DNA of 64,000 nt, taken from assembly GCF_022539315.1 (NCBI RefSeq), contig NC_066314.1, positions 66,139,543-66,203,542 on the forward strand. The letters run 5' to 3'. The notes under the pieces are model-generated. The model had not been told where the DNA came from, made no database searches, and saw nothing but the letters and a program-made list of their open reading frames with translations. This stretch comes from Serinus canaria. Lineage: Eukaryota; Chordata; Aves; Passeriformes; Fringillidae. The translations under genes and the position numbers were made by a program. Of this stretch, positions 24,568-35,550 are shown one piece after another (the first letter of the stretch is position 1; the number at the start of each line of letters is the position of its first letter).

Positions 24568-25252
24568 GTAAATATATGGAATATAATGTAACAATAGATT
24601 TTGGCTGTTTGACTCCTGCAACAGCGTATCTCTGTGGGGAACTAATCCCTTCTGTGCTTGTCTTCAGTTGGAAGTTAATATTTCAAATTACCTTTTTCTT
24701 ACAGCAGAATGTCATGCCAATGTGGGGACCTTGTTGCCACTGGTTGTTCTGTTGGGAAGTGAGTGTGCATCCTGCAGGCAAAAAGCAGTAAAACACTTCA
24801 CTTCTTGCTAGTACTGTAGAACATTTTTGCCATATCAAAGACAAGCTGCAGTCAATAGCCTTTGAGAATCTGTCATTATGCCTATTCCCTGCAGCGTGGT
24901 TCTTGCAGGGAGAATTGGAATTGTCTCTGTGTTCTGCATTGGCTTGCCTTCTGCACATTCTGTTAGTAAAACTGTGACTGCATGGCCAGCTGTAGTGACA
25001 TGTGGCAGTAGAAAGGATGTGTGGCTGGTTTCTTCTCACCCCTCCTCAGATGATATTTTGCTTCACTGCAGTTTGCTCTAGAGTATTTTGTAAACTAAAG
25101 CTGTCCTAGATGCCAGCTGTTTAAACTTCTAAAAAGGCAGAGCTTTCAGCTTTACAACTGTTTTGGGAGGAAACACTGAAGACCACTGGGTTGCTTGAAG
25201 AGGAACTGCACTCTTTGTGGGGGGGTTCTTGATTGTAGGTTTCTATCCATAG
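24568..25252 (+). other. WNK1 intron, nothing notable
   Basis: About 0.7 kb of intron. No repeat consensus or conserved coding block seen. Confidence 0.65.
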
Positions 25253-25344
25253 GGTACTCAGGGAGTCTCACAGACTGCTGCTTCAGAGACTCTTCCAGCA
25301 ACACAGCCTGCTCAGTCTACTCCTTTGGCTTCTTCTATGGATAG
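25253..25344 (+). CDS. WNK1: WNK1 exon, Thr/Gln-rich
   Basis: Acceptor atccatag, donor gatag|gtgagc; 92 nt, phase 0 to 2. Encodes GTQGVSQTAASETLPATQPA and ends LASSMD plus AG of a Ser codon, matching human STQGVSQVAP...TTLASSVDS. Confidence 0.92.
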
Positions 25345-25880
25345 GTGAGCACTGCTTCTTTTCACCAGAGTTTCAATGTCCTGTGTTAGATTATACTTCC
25401 ATGGATAGTCTTTAGATATATTTTTTCAAGGGTATTTTTTTTTTCCACTGTGAGTGTTCTTGGGGATGAGAATAACTAAAGTTCCTTGAGGAAAAAGAGG
25501 GTCAGAAAGGGTGGAGTATGTTATGTGGAGTATTTTATGGAGGGAATAAGTAAGGCTGTGTATAGTGATTAATTTTTTGTCATGTCAAATGGATCATAAG
25601 TGACAGGATTTTTGTCCTTTTGGCACTTAAGCAGAATTCAAACTCCAAATAGCTTGAAAACATAAGGTAGATTTGTACAACTCAGCTTTCAAGACGTGTA
25701 GCAAAATAATTACAGTTAGAATTTCTATTTAAGCAACCTGAGGTGTTGACAGGACTCTTCTTCTAATCGATGATGAGCACACATCTACCGCTTCCCAGAA
25801 CAGAATCATGTAGTTGGTTATAGTATTGTTGCACTTTTGGAATGCATGGAAACTAACAGGAAGTTGCCTTTTGTTTCTAG

Positions 25881-26043
25881 TGCACATTCTGATGTTGCTT
25901 CAGGATTGAGTGATGGCAATGAGAATGTCCCGCCTTCCAGTGGAAGGCACGAGGGGAGGACAACGAAACGTCACATGCGGAGATCTGTCCGCAGCCGCTC
26001 GCGCCATGAGAAGACTTCTAGGCCAAAACTGAGGATTCTAAAT
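25881..26043 (+). CDS. WNK1: WNK1 exon, start of second PF2-like region
   Basis: Acceptor ttgtttctag, donor ctaaat|gtgagt. Encodes (S)AHSDVASGLSDGNENVPPSS, then the basic run GRHEGRTTKRHMRRSVRSRS and SRPKLRILN, the first strand of the second CCT/PF2-like domain. Nearly identical to human. The Arg-rich stretch could bind acidic partners (inference). Confidence 0.97.
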
Positions 26044-26357
26044 GTGAGTATTTTTTGTTTTAGGGACAGTTCAGTAGTAATGACACATTTTTAAGCCTCT
26101 ACAAGCATTCCAAATATCATCTGAGCTATTTGGAGTGTTAGATATGGCAAAACTGACTTGCTAAGCTACCAATGGTTGCACAGACTATTCCAGAATATTC
26201 GATGTATCCTCAGGCAAAAATCATGCTCTACATGGCACCATTTATTAGACTGGAAAGATAGAACATGTTTGTATTATACCAGTACTGGTAGTTTGTCTCA
26301 GTGAACTTAGATTCTTGTGCTTTTGAAGTGTTTGAAGTGTTATTTTCCTTGCTTTAG

Positions 26358-26474
26358 GTTTCCAACAAAGGTGATCGGGTAGTGGAATGCCAGCTGGAGA
26401 CACACAATCGGAAAATGGTTACTTTCAAATTTGATTTGGATGGTGATAATCCTGAGGAAATAGCTACAATTATG
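26358..26474 (+). CDS. WNK1: WNK1 exon, second PF2-like domain
   Basis: Acceptor gctttag, donor attatg|gtaaga; 117 nt, phase 0 to 0. Encodes [20 protein letters not shown] and [19 protein letters not shown]. The FKFD element parallels FSFD of the first autoinhibitory domain. Virtually identical to human. Confidence 0.97.
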
Positions 26475-28634
26475 GTAAGATATATTTTAGAGTTGGAGAC
26501 TCCAGGCAGTTGTATTTTTTTGTTTATGGTTTGGAATTGGTCTCCATGTAGCATGGTGTCTGTTCACCTTATTGGTACACAACCACAGCTAGAAATTTGG
26601 AACAGAGTGATTTAGCAGTCTGATTGTTAATTAATGTTGCAGGCACAAGTCGCATGAAAATTTTTGTGCCAGTTTTTACATTATAATGGAGGTTTTTTCA
26701 AGTGAAAAAACTGCTTCTGTTTTTTTCATTGTTTGTTTGGTTTTTTTTCAATCTGATATTTTCAAAACTGCAAGCAGCCTTCTGGAAGTGCCAGGTTAAA
26801 AAAATTCTGTTTGCTTTTCTAAGAGTAGGCATTGCTAGATCTTCTTATTCTTCAAGCCTTTTACCACAGTTATCCATTCAAATCGGAAGATTCTGCCTTT
26901 AAATTAAGAAAGGGGAATTGTATTTTGGTTTGTGAAAGGACATAGTGACTGGTGCTGCTCTTGACTTTTATCAAAAGAAAAAGTTTCTCCACTCAATGTA
27001 TGATGGCCAGGCACAGGAAAGAATTTGTCCTATAGAGATACATTTAAATAAGAGTATTGGGTTGCATAGAATAGGATACCCATTTCTTTTTTTTTTTTTT
27101 TTTTTTTTTATTTAAACTCTTATTTTTGGTCTGGTACAGTCTAAATGAGCCTGAGATGGTTTAATGTTACTGAAGCTGGGCGGGGGGGGTGACAGAACAC
27201 AGCTTCTTGGGCACCTGTACAGTGATTTTCTTTTGCTTTGAGAGGTGACAGAGTCTGAATTGGTGTGTGCTGGATTTATACTTGTCAAAAGGAACCAAAC
27301 CAGTGATATGGGAGAAATTCTCTGCCATTAATGGCTCTCTGAGAAAGAGGAAGAAGTTGGTTCTTGCCTAAGTACAGATATTAGCACAGTAAATAACATG
27401 AGGTCGTGTGCCTCATGGAAATATGGAGAGTACACAAATGTCTTTCTTCACCTTAAACCTAAGGTGATCCTATGAAGAAATAAGAGTATGTTTGATTTAT
27501 GAAAGCTAAACAAGCAAAACCAAAACTAGGACACAAACACTCTTCAAGTAATAAAACCCACAAATATTTGAAGATGAGTAGAAGCAAAATAAGTGAACTT
27601 TGCATCAAAATGCAGTCACACACTTAAAAGTGTGCAACCTAATTTAAACATCTGAATCTGGAACATCATGCTCATTGCTTCCTTGTTGAATATTGAGCAA
27701 ACTTTAGATTGCAAGACTTGGTTTCCTTTTAATCATGATACTGTTAGGCATACCCCATATAGTTGCCTGTTGGTTCTAAACTGAAAGTACTGAGGATTTC
27801 TTTAACTAGTATCCTGCATTGCAGAGGCTGATATAAGCACATCATGCCTGACTTTCCTTTTCTTGAACCAGCAGGAATTTGATGTAAAAGCTCAAGTTTT
27901 TCTGCTAAGGCACTTTATTTCTCTTTTCCAGCAGAGACTCTATGACTGACAACTTTACTTCCGTTTCATGGACTGTCTCTGAGGTTTTCCATGCATAATT
28001 TCAGGAGACAGAATACTCTCATGGGTTAGACCAAATCAAGAATATGATTTGGTCTTTCTAACTACTGAGTATACTTGTTTAAACCAGTTTTATCCAACAT
28101 ATGCAATAGAAGTTATTTTCATAAGCAGTACAATGTATTGGAAGTAGACAGGCTGAGCAACCTTCCTCTCCCTGTATTTGGAACATAATTCATACTGGCT
28201 TTTATGTACCACAGCCAGAGTTTAAATCAGTGATGTGCAACCTGCATAGAGGAGAATTTTCAATTTCTTTTATATTATAGTTCTTTTTAGATGTGTCTCT
28301 TAATCTACATTTCATTCATTAGACAGGAGGAATTACAATAAGGTAAGAGTGCTAATTTTAAATTTCCCTGTGCTAAGCAAAGATTGAGGTGACAGTTGGT
28401 GAAGAAGTGAGATTGAACGTTGCTCCACAGCAAAGATTAAAGCAGGGCACACACTTCTGTGCTGGAGATAATTTGATCAACAATTGTTTTTCTCTATGGT
28501 GTCACCACTTTAATCTTGTTCAGAAGAACAGCAAAGGGAAGAGAAACAATCAGCACCAAGAGTAAATTCTGGTTATTCAATATATTGCTTTGAACTTGTT
28601 TGTGGCAAATGAATGTTGCTTTGTTCTTTTACAG
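26475..28634 (+). other. WNK1 intron, nothing notable
   Basis: About 2.2 kb of AT-rich intron with a 23-T run at 27087-27109 and a short G run near 27183. No further exon or repeat element recognised. Confidence 0.65.
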
Positions 28635-28808
28635 GTGCAGAATGAGTTTATTTTAGCAACAGAGCGAGACTCATTTGTAGAACAGGTACGAGAGATAATT
28701 GAGAAAGCAGATGAAATGCTAAGTGAGGATGCAAGCGTGGAGCCAGAAGGGGATCAGGGCTTGGAGAGCATGCGGACAAAAGATGACGGCTTCTTCCCGG
28801 GGTCACAG
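28635..28808 (+). CDS. WNK1: WNK1 exon, end of second PF2-like domain
   Basis: Acceptor ttttacag, donor tcacag|gtatgt; 174 nt, phase 0 to 0. Encodes VQNEFILATERDSFVEQVRE, IIEKADEMLSEDASVEPEGD and QGLESMRTKDDGFFPGSQ, matching human closely. Helical end of the CCT-like fold followed by an acidic linker. Confidence 0.97.
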
Positions 28809-29577
28809 GTATGTGAAGGACAGACTGCCTCAGCTGTTGGTATCTTCCATTTTGGGTGGTATGGCTTTGTGAGTAGAGCTAGCTAGAAACAAATCTTCCT
28901 GTCATGAGAGATATCAAAGATCAATAATTAAAGGACAAAAAGAGGAAGCTTCATATCAGAGTGAGTGCCTAAAATTAAGTTAGAGAGATAAATAACAGAC
29001 CTCTTACTTTTTGATGTGTTTGAAGACTTCTGAAGCTGCTGAATCTCCTAACACACTAAACAGACAGTCTTAAATGCTGATGCTTCTTGGATTTAAGATT
29101 ATTGTGAGGTGGGACAGTAAAACCCCAACCCTGTGCTGCTCACTAAACACTGAGAGCCTGTTCTCAGGCCCTCCACCCAGTGGAGTGCTAAGAGATTGGA
29201 TAGCTTGGTTAGGAAACACAGGTTTTGAAACTGTTTGCTGGATGCTGCAAGGAGTGACATTGCCTGAATCTCTGCCTTAATTACACCCAGAACAAGTCTG
29301 GAACATCCATTTATTTGTTGGATGTTTAAGGAGATCAGTTCGATTTCCAAAAGAATTTTTAGATCAGCTTGTTACATTGACAGTCACTAAGCTGAGAGTC
29401 TCTAAGAGCACTGTAGCTGACATTTATCTGGGCAGAATTCCTCTAGTTTAGTGATGGTGCTTGGGTCCCACGTCCTGCTTCCCTTAAATGCCCACATTTC
29501 AGTAAGCTAGCGTTTTAAGAACTATCTTGTGGGTTTCTGTTTCAGAATAGAAGTTTAAATTTTATCTTACTTTACAG

Positions 29578-29629
29578 AAATTAGAGTTCAAACAGCCAGA
29601 TCCTACATCTTCCATGCCACAAAGAATAG
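29578..29629 (+). CDS. WNK1: WNK1 short exon
   Basis: Acceptor tactttacag, donor aatag|gtaagt; 52 nt, phase 0 to 1. Encodes KLEFKQPDPTSSMPQRI, the counterpart of human KLEGEFKQPIPASSMPQQI; it is slightly shorter. Confidence 0.93.
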
Positions 29630-29791
29630 GTAAGTCTTTTGTGATTTTTTTCAACAGTTACCTTTTTCTGTTTCAGCGGATGGGTGCAGCCAAGTTTTTT
29701 ATTTTGTATGATGGAGTGCACATTCCATATTGCAGGTTATGTATTTAATTGCAACCCTGTGTCACTAAACATCCACCTTCTTTTTGTTTAG

Positions 29792-29932
29792 GGGTTCCCT
29801 CTAGCTCCTTTACCCAGGTTGTTCATTCTGCTGGAAGACGGTTCATTGTCAGCCCCGTCCCTGAGAACCGACTGAAAGAACAGGGCTTTTTCACCTCTGC
29901 TGTTCTTGGAGGAAATGAAACTTCAGAGATGG
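29792..29932 (+). CDS. WNK1: WNK1 exon with first RFxV motif
   Basis: Acceptor ttttgtttag, donor gagatgg|gtgagt; 141 nt, phase 1 to 1. Encodes (G)VPSSSFTQVVHSAGRRFIVS and PVPENRLKEQGFFT. RFIV at 29839-29850 is an RFxV docking site for the CCT domains of SPAK and OSR1. The C-terminal part diverges from human (KVFPSEI). Confidence 0.95.
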
Positions 29933-30329
29933 GTGAGTTCTCCAAAATCTTAAAAGCTGATGCCTAAGACATGTTCATCAAAACTGTGAAGTTAGTTAAC
30001 TAAACTGTTCCTGAAGACCTCTCAAAGTATGTGGGGAAGTAGGGAGCTGTCTGTGCTGATAAGGGGTGACCATAATTTGGGTCATACCATCCAGGATTCT
30101 TGGAGTAAAACTGCTGATGAGCTGTCTGCAAGACTCTGAAACCTTAATTCTGTATTTTAATATAAGCCTGGATTTGTCTTTTGTTGTCTTGGTGTGGGTT
30201 TTTTTGTTTGGTTTGTTCGGTTTTTTTTTGAATGCTAAGAAGTAAATGTGGTCCTAGTCTAGCCATAGACAATAATACTGTAATGAACTTTTTCAGTGGT
30301 AATTTTCTGATAATTTTCTTTTCTTCCAG

Positions 30330-31756
30330 TTGCAGCATCTCCTGTACATGGTCCTGGAATGAATCTCTCCCACTCAGCATCATCACTGAGCTTGCAGCAA
30401 GCTTTCTCTGAGATGGGGCATGCTCAGATGACAGAAGGACCTAGCACAGCTCCTCCAGTGTTCAATCAAACAATACCACCATTTCCACCTGCACTTTCTA
30501 CCATGGCGGGCAGTGGTGCAACTCCTGCATCTGTGGCTACTTCTTCAGTATCTGTTTCCTCCAGCACTGGTGTTTCTCTTCCAGGATCTGTTACTTTGCC
30601 TTCAGAAAATGCAGCTGTTGGAGTTGCGCCAAGCACAAGTGTGCCAAGCTCTATTTCTCCACCTCCCGCCTCACAATCTGGACAGCAATCGACCGGTGTC
30701 ACTTCCAGCGTGAGCGCCCCTGCTTCTTTCTCCTTATCTGCCACATCCCAGCCTGCTCTACCAGTGACTGCAGACATTGCTGCCAGTATCAGCACGCCAT
30801 CATCCTCGGCACTGCCACCTGCCCAGGTTCCTGGGGTCACTGCTCTCAGTGCTGCTGCACCAGCTGTGACATCTCAGTCTACTCCTCAGACTGTGAGTAG
30901 TATGGCAGCAGCACAGACATCTGTTGCCCTGTCTCTGGCTCAGAATGTGGCTTTGCAGCTTCCCCAGCTCAGCAGCAGTGGCTCTGTGTCCAGTCTGGCA
31001 GAAACAACAGTCGTAAGTGCTCCTCAGTCACTACCTGAGAGTGGGCACTCTCTGGACAAATCGCATTCCTGCAGTGCAGCTGGCTTATCTCTGCCAATCT
31101 CTGCACCTTTATCATCCTCAATAGCATCAAGCATATGTGGTTCAGTCTCTCAGCCAGTGATCCATCCCTTACTTGTTCCATCAGGAATGACATCAACACC
31201 TGTCCTACCCCAGATTTCAGGTGCAACGCCCATGTTGCCCCAGGTTCCCTTACCTGGTGTCTTGCCACAACCAGTCACTAACTTGCCTGCAGTACAGCAG
31301 ACTTTGATCCACAGCCAGCCTCAACCAGCTCCATTGCCCAACCAGCCTCATGTTCACTGTCTGGAGTCTGATGCTGATGCTCAGTCTAAAGCCCCTGGTA
31401 TTGATGATATAAAGACCCTGGAGGAAAAGCTGCGATCTCTCTTCAGTGAGCACAGTAATGTGGGAGCGGTGCATCCGTCAGTGTCTCTGGAGACCTCTCT
31501 GGTGATGGAAACAACAGTTGTTCCTGGCATCCCAACCACTGCTGTTGCACCAAGCAAACCCCTGACATCTATTAGCACTTGTATACCTCCAAGCAGTTTG
31601 CCTCTTGGACCAACTGGCTTGCCAGTACTGACTCCAGTTGCCACTCCTGGGCAAGTGATCACCCCAGTCAGCTACATCTCTGCCTCGAGCAGCGTGGCCT
31701 CAGCAGCAGTGAAAGCAGGGACCTCTCCTTCCAAGCCCCCTCTCAGCAGGGTACCG
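30330..31756 (+). CDS. WNK1: WNK1 large Ser/Thr/Pro-rich exon
   Basis: Acceptor ttcttccag, donor gtaccg|gtaaga; 1,427 nt, phase 1 to 0. Starts (V)AASPVHGPGMNLSHSASSLS LQQAF, matching human, then runs through about 300 residues of weakly conserved Ser/Thr/Ala/Pro-rich disorder. Conservation returns at VQQTLIHSQPQPAPLPNQPH, PGIDDIKTLEEKLRSLFSEH, SVSLETSLVMETTVVPGIPT and PSKPPLSRVP. The middle diverges strongly from human in sequence but keeps its composition. No domain. The fully open frame argues that the assembly is sound here. Confidence 0.95.
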
Positions 31757-34452
31757 GTAAGAAACTCAGCATCAGTGTCAATGTTCAGCTCTTGCAGGAA
31801 GCAGCCTTCTTGGGCAGGATCCTTTTTGTAAAGCAAGATAATTATTTGGGAAGAAGTTTCTTCATTTAATGTAGTATTGAAAGGTTTATGCTCTGGTTGG
31901 TTTTATGTGTCCCCAGAGGTGTTCTGTATGGTCCCTAATGGGTAAAAAAAGTCTAGTTCTGTTTTATGCTTCTGACAGATGTCTCTTATGTCACTGTTAG
32001 TTTTTCTTCTTAAACTACAAAGAGTGAAGCAACTGTGGTTTGTTTTTTGGGGTTTTTTCTTGATACTGATTTTTTTCAAATAGAATTTGGATGTCTTGCT
32101 TTAAATAGCTTTTTATCTTGTACTTGACCACTAGACTGACATGGTTGGTTGTATATTTCACTAACTGGTGGATTTGAGATAGCAGAATTTTGCTGCCTGT
32201 CATGAACCTGTTCCTTGCAGTCAAGGGTGAACCTGACTAAAAGGGTTTGGGATTTTTTTTTTTTAAGTTCTCTGCTACTTGTTTGATACCTGGATAGTGT
32301 TTTCCATTTAAATGTTAGATTTATGAGAGCAGGATTCTGAGAAATTTAGAAGATACCTGAAAACAAACTCTTTTTTTTAGTTTACTGACTCATGTTCTAC
32401 AAGGAAAACACTCTTTCATAAAGAAATAATGACTCACAGTAACAACTTGAGAGGTGCTGTGGATTTAGAAGTGCTCACCAACCAGATATACCAATATGTG
32501 ACATTTTCTTTTAAATGTCTGCCTGTGTGGGGACACAGCACATTTCAGTATTTTAACTATTTTGGTAGTCCTTTCCTTAAATGCAAATGTAGCCCTTAAA
32601 TGGAAATAAATTGAAGAAACTTTCAGGTATTTAACAAACCAAAAACTTTAACACTCTTCTTTTTTTTTTTCTGTATTGGTTTTTGTGCTCATCAACACTT
32701 TGTGTTGGCTGTCTTTAGCCAGCCTTGTTATGAACCAGTTTCAGGCCAATTCAGGCTGAGCCAATGCTCCCAGCATCTCCATTCATTGCTAGTCTTTCCC
32801 ATGTACTCTTTGTTGTCAAAGACAGTAGAAAATCTCTGCTGTGGAAGAGTGGGAATATGTGCCAAAAGAGTTGATAAGGAAATCTAGATACAAAGACATC
32901 TGTTAATATTTCAGTGAAATTGAAAATTAGAAAAGAAATATTGGAAAAAAATGGGAACTGGTATTAATTCAGAAACAGAGCAGTTGGAAAATTGCTAATT
33001 GCAAACCTGTAATTACAGAGACTTGGGTTTAAATGTAATAAATGTTATAGGGTTTTTGATTGTCAGTTGTAGAAATCCCACCTCCTCTCTGAAGTTTTCT
33101 TTCATAAATTAGTTTGGTTTTTTAAAAGGCTTAATTTTAGTTTCACTTTGTGTTTTTGTTGAGCATTAAGGAGCTTATTGCTTTAGTCTTCTGGGGTTTG
33201 CTAGACTCTGTGTCTGTATTTATTTTGTTTATGGCCAGATAGTTAAATATGTTTCAGCTTGTCTTACAAATGTATTTAAAGTATGTTTTGCCTCTTATTT
33301 ATAAACTAAATGATGCAGTTACCACAGCTTAAAAATTCATCATGCCTCAGAACAGGTAACAGCCTCACATGTGTTCCTGCTGCACAGAAAAGCTGAGCTA
33401 ACGCAACTAGACCTCATTCCTGCTGAAATGTTATTGGCAGGATGGATAACTCTGGGGAGAGCGTCTTCACTGGGCAGCTACTCCTGCAGTTTAAAGCAAT
33501 ACTTTGAGCTGTGGTAGCATTCTGCAGGCCAGAACTGGTTCTGGAGCAGACTGGCCTGTCCCCCTGTCCTGCAGAGCCCACGGCCATACAGAGGCAGTGT
33601 GCTGTAACTCACGAGGCTGTGTGTGTGCTCAGACTTCATGGGCACTGTCAAACCTCAAGATGACAGCTGAGAATAAGGATTGCAAATTGTGCAATGGGTT
33701 GCTTAATTCCTAAAACTTGCCACTTCCCTAACAATGGAAATGACTAACTGGAATGTGCTGTCTGACCTGGTGAGGAGGCTTTGATGCCTCCTTCTAACTT
33801 TTCGAGTCTCTCTAACCTCCTCTGCATAACCTGGATACTTCCCCCTACCCAGTTGCATGGCCTAATCACCTTCTGTGGGTCATCAACACCTTTCTCAAGG
33901 CTCCAAAGGAAGTGATGGATCAAAACATTGGTGTGAGAGCTCTATAGATCTGTTTCTCAACAAGCTGAGGCATCCTCAGGCAGTGACAGTTCCTATTCTC
34001 TCATGTTGCTTGGAACAATTTGCTGGAAGCATGCAGCTTGCAGTTTCTAATGGACAGTTAACATAGATCTATTGTAAGGAGACTGAGTACATTCTTGCAC
34101 CATTTTAGAAATTAAGCTGCTTGGAAGAATTATTTTAGCATTTCTTCCAGACTTGCAAATAATATCCCCAAGATACTTTGTTCCTGGATACTACAGCTTG
34201 TTTAAACAGGAAATTGTGGCTGCTCAAGGATAATCTGGATTATAAAATAAAAACAAAGCAAACTTTCCCCAATCTGGTTGCAAAAGTCCCTAAAGACTCT
34301 ATGCTAACTGTCCAGGAAGGAATTCTCTTAAAAAAAAAAAAAAAGAAAAGGTTAAGGTTTCTGTTGTATGACATGACTGACTGTAGCTTGGTATCTGATC
34401 CTCCTGTTGTTCCATGTCTGACGGACGCGCGTTTCCTCTCCATTATCCATAG
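31757..34452 (+). other. WNK1 intron, nothing notable
   Basis: About 2.7 kb of AT-rich intron with short T and A runs (near 32255-32265, 32662-32671 and 34330-34344). No repeat element or further exon recognised with confidence. Confidence 0.65.
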
Positions 34453-34536
34453 GTGCTACCAGTAGGTTCTGACCTTCCGGCTGGCACTCCATCCAGTGAG
34501 CAGCTGCCACCTTTTCCAGGACCTTCACTAACTCAG
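34453..34536 (+). CDS. WNK1: WNK1 exon, Pro-rich
   Basis: Acceptor ttatccatag, donor actcag|gtgcta; 84 nt, phase 0 to 0. Encodes VLPVGSDLPAGTPSSEQLPP FPGPSLTQ, near identical to human. The donor deviates from consensus at +3 to +6. Confidence 0.95.
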
Positions 34537-34710
34537 GTGCTACACAACTTGGCAGATTTTATCTGCTTCTTTTCCCTTCAGAGAGCATGTTTCAATTAAA
34601 CTCTCCATTGCATGTTATTAATGTTCTTGGTTTTCTTCTCTTTTGACTGAGTAACCCCTTTTGTGTAACTGTAGCAGTAGCCTGAGTGGCTTCAGCACTG
34701 GGTGTGAGTG

Positions 34711-34803
34711 ACCTGGTCTACTGGAAGGTGTCCCTGCCCATGGCAGGGCATTGGAACTGAATGTTTTTTAAAGTCCCTTCCATCCCAAACCATTCTGTGG
34801 TTC
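34711..34803 (+). mobile_element. CR1 LINE 3' terminal fragment
   Basis: Contains 'ggaaggtgtccctgccca', 'ggcagggcattggaactg' and 'cccttccatcccaaaccatt' ending in attctgtgg, the typical terminal bases of avian CR1 copies. Severely 5'-truncated and non-coding. Lies about 175 bases downstream of the exon at 34453-34536. Confidence 0.88.
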
Positions 34804-35272
34804 TTGCCCTTTGGAGTGCTGTACCCAGTGCCTAATCAGGTTTAGGGGTTTTAGTGTATTAATCTGAACTTGAAATTTAAAAAAAAAAAAATATACTGCA
34901 GTTGAATGTGTGCATAAAACTTGAACCTGTTTTCTTCTTGAAAAGAGTATAGTAGCAAAATAATATGAAAAACTATACATTGCCATGAAATGTTTATGGA
35001 AATGTAAAATTGTCTTTGTGAATTCCTCATGAGGTTTTGGGGTTTAGTTGTTTCTTTTGATGATTGCTGTTTTGTCTAGGGTTTTTTTGGTTTTTGTTTT
35101 TGTTTTGTTTATTTTGTGATTATTACTGCATTCTGATTTGACTAGACTTCAAGATTTTTAAAAGATATTTGAAGTTCTTTATCATAAACATGACTTGAAA
35201 TGCAGCAGTGGCTTCCCCTGCTTAGCTTCTGTCCTTGTATACAATAGTTAGCTGGGATATTTTGTGTGTAAA

Positions 35273-35550
35273 TGGTGGTGCCAAGCGATAGAACAAGAAG
35301 CCATGGGCAGAACCTGATGCACAGAAGTTCCACCTGAACATGAGGAAGAACTTCTTTCCTGTGCAGATGACCAAGCACTGGAACAGTTTGTCCAGAGAGG
35401 GTGTGGAATCTCCTTTTCTAGGAGATGGCCAGGAACCCTCTGGATGCAGTGCTGTGCCTTGTGCTCTGGGCTGGCTCTGCTTGAGCAGGGAGGTGGCAGC
35501 AGATGACCACTGTGGTCCCTTCCAGCCTGACCCAGTCTGTGATTCTGTGT
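35273..35550 (+). mobile_element. CR1 LINE 3' end
   Basis: Follows the CR1 3' consensus: 'acatgaggaagaacttcttt', 'aagcactggaacagtttgtc', 'gggtgtggaatctcctt', 'ggtcccttccagcctgaccc' and a terminal 'tgtgattctgtg'. Encodes the remains of the CR1 reverse-transcriptase tail and 3'UTR. 5'-truncated, moderately diverged. Confidence 0.93.

Noticed and set aside
24333..24791. 152-codon forward frame across the exon 12-like region
   Set aside because: It is a different register from either conserved segment of the exon; the frameshifted WNK1 reading explains the locus.
30466..30840. 124-codon reverse-strand open frame
   Set aside because: Antisense shadow of the large WNK1 coding exon; its acidic, Val/Gly-rich make-up is what the complement of Ser/Thr/Pro codons gives.
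33760..34080. Possible old retroelement in the intron before 34453
   Set aside because: The text looks repeat-like but I could not match it to CR1 or any LTR consensus from memory.
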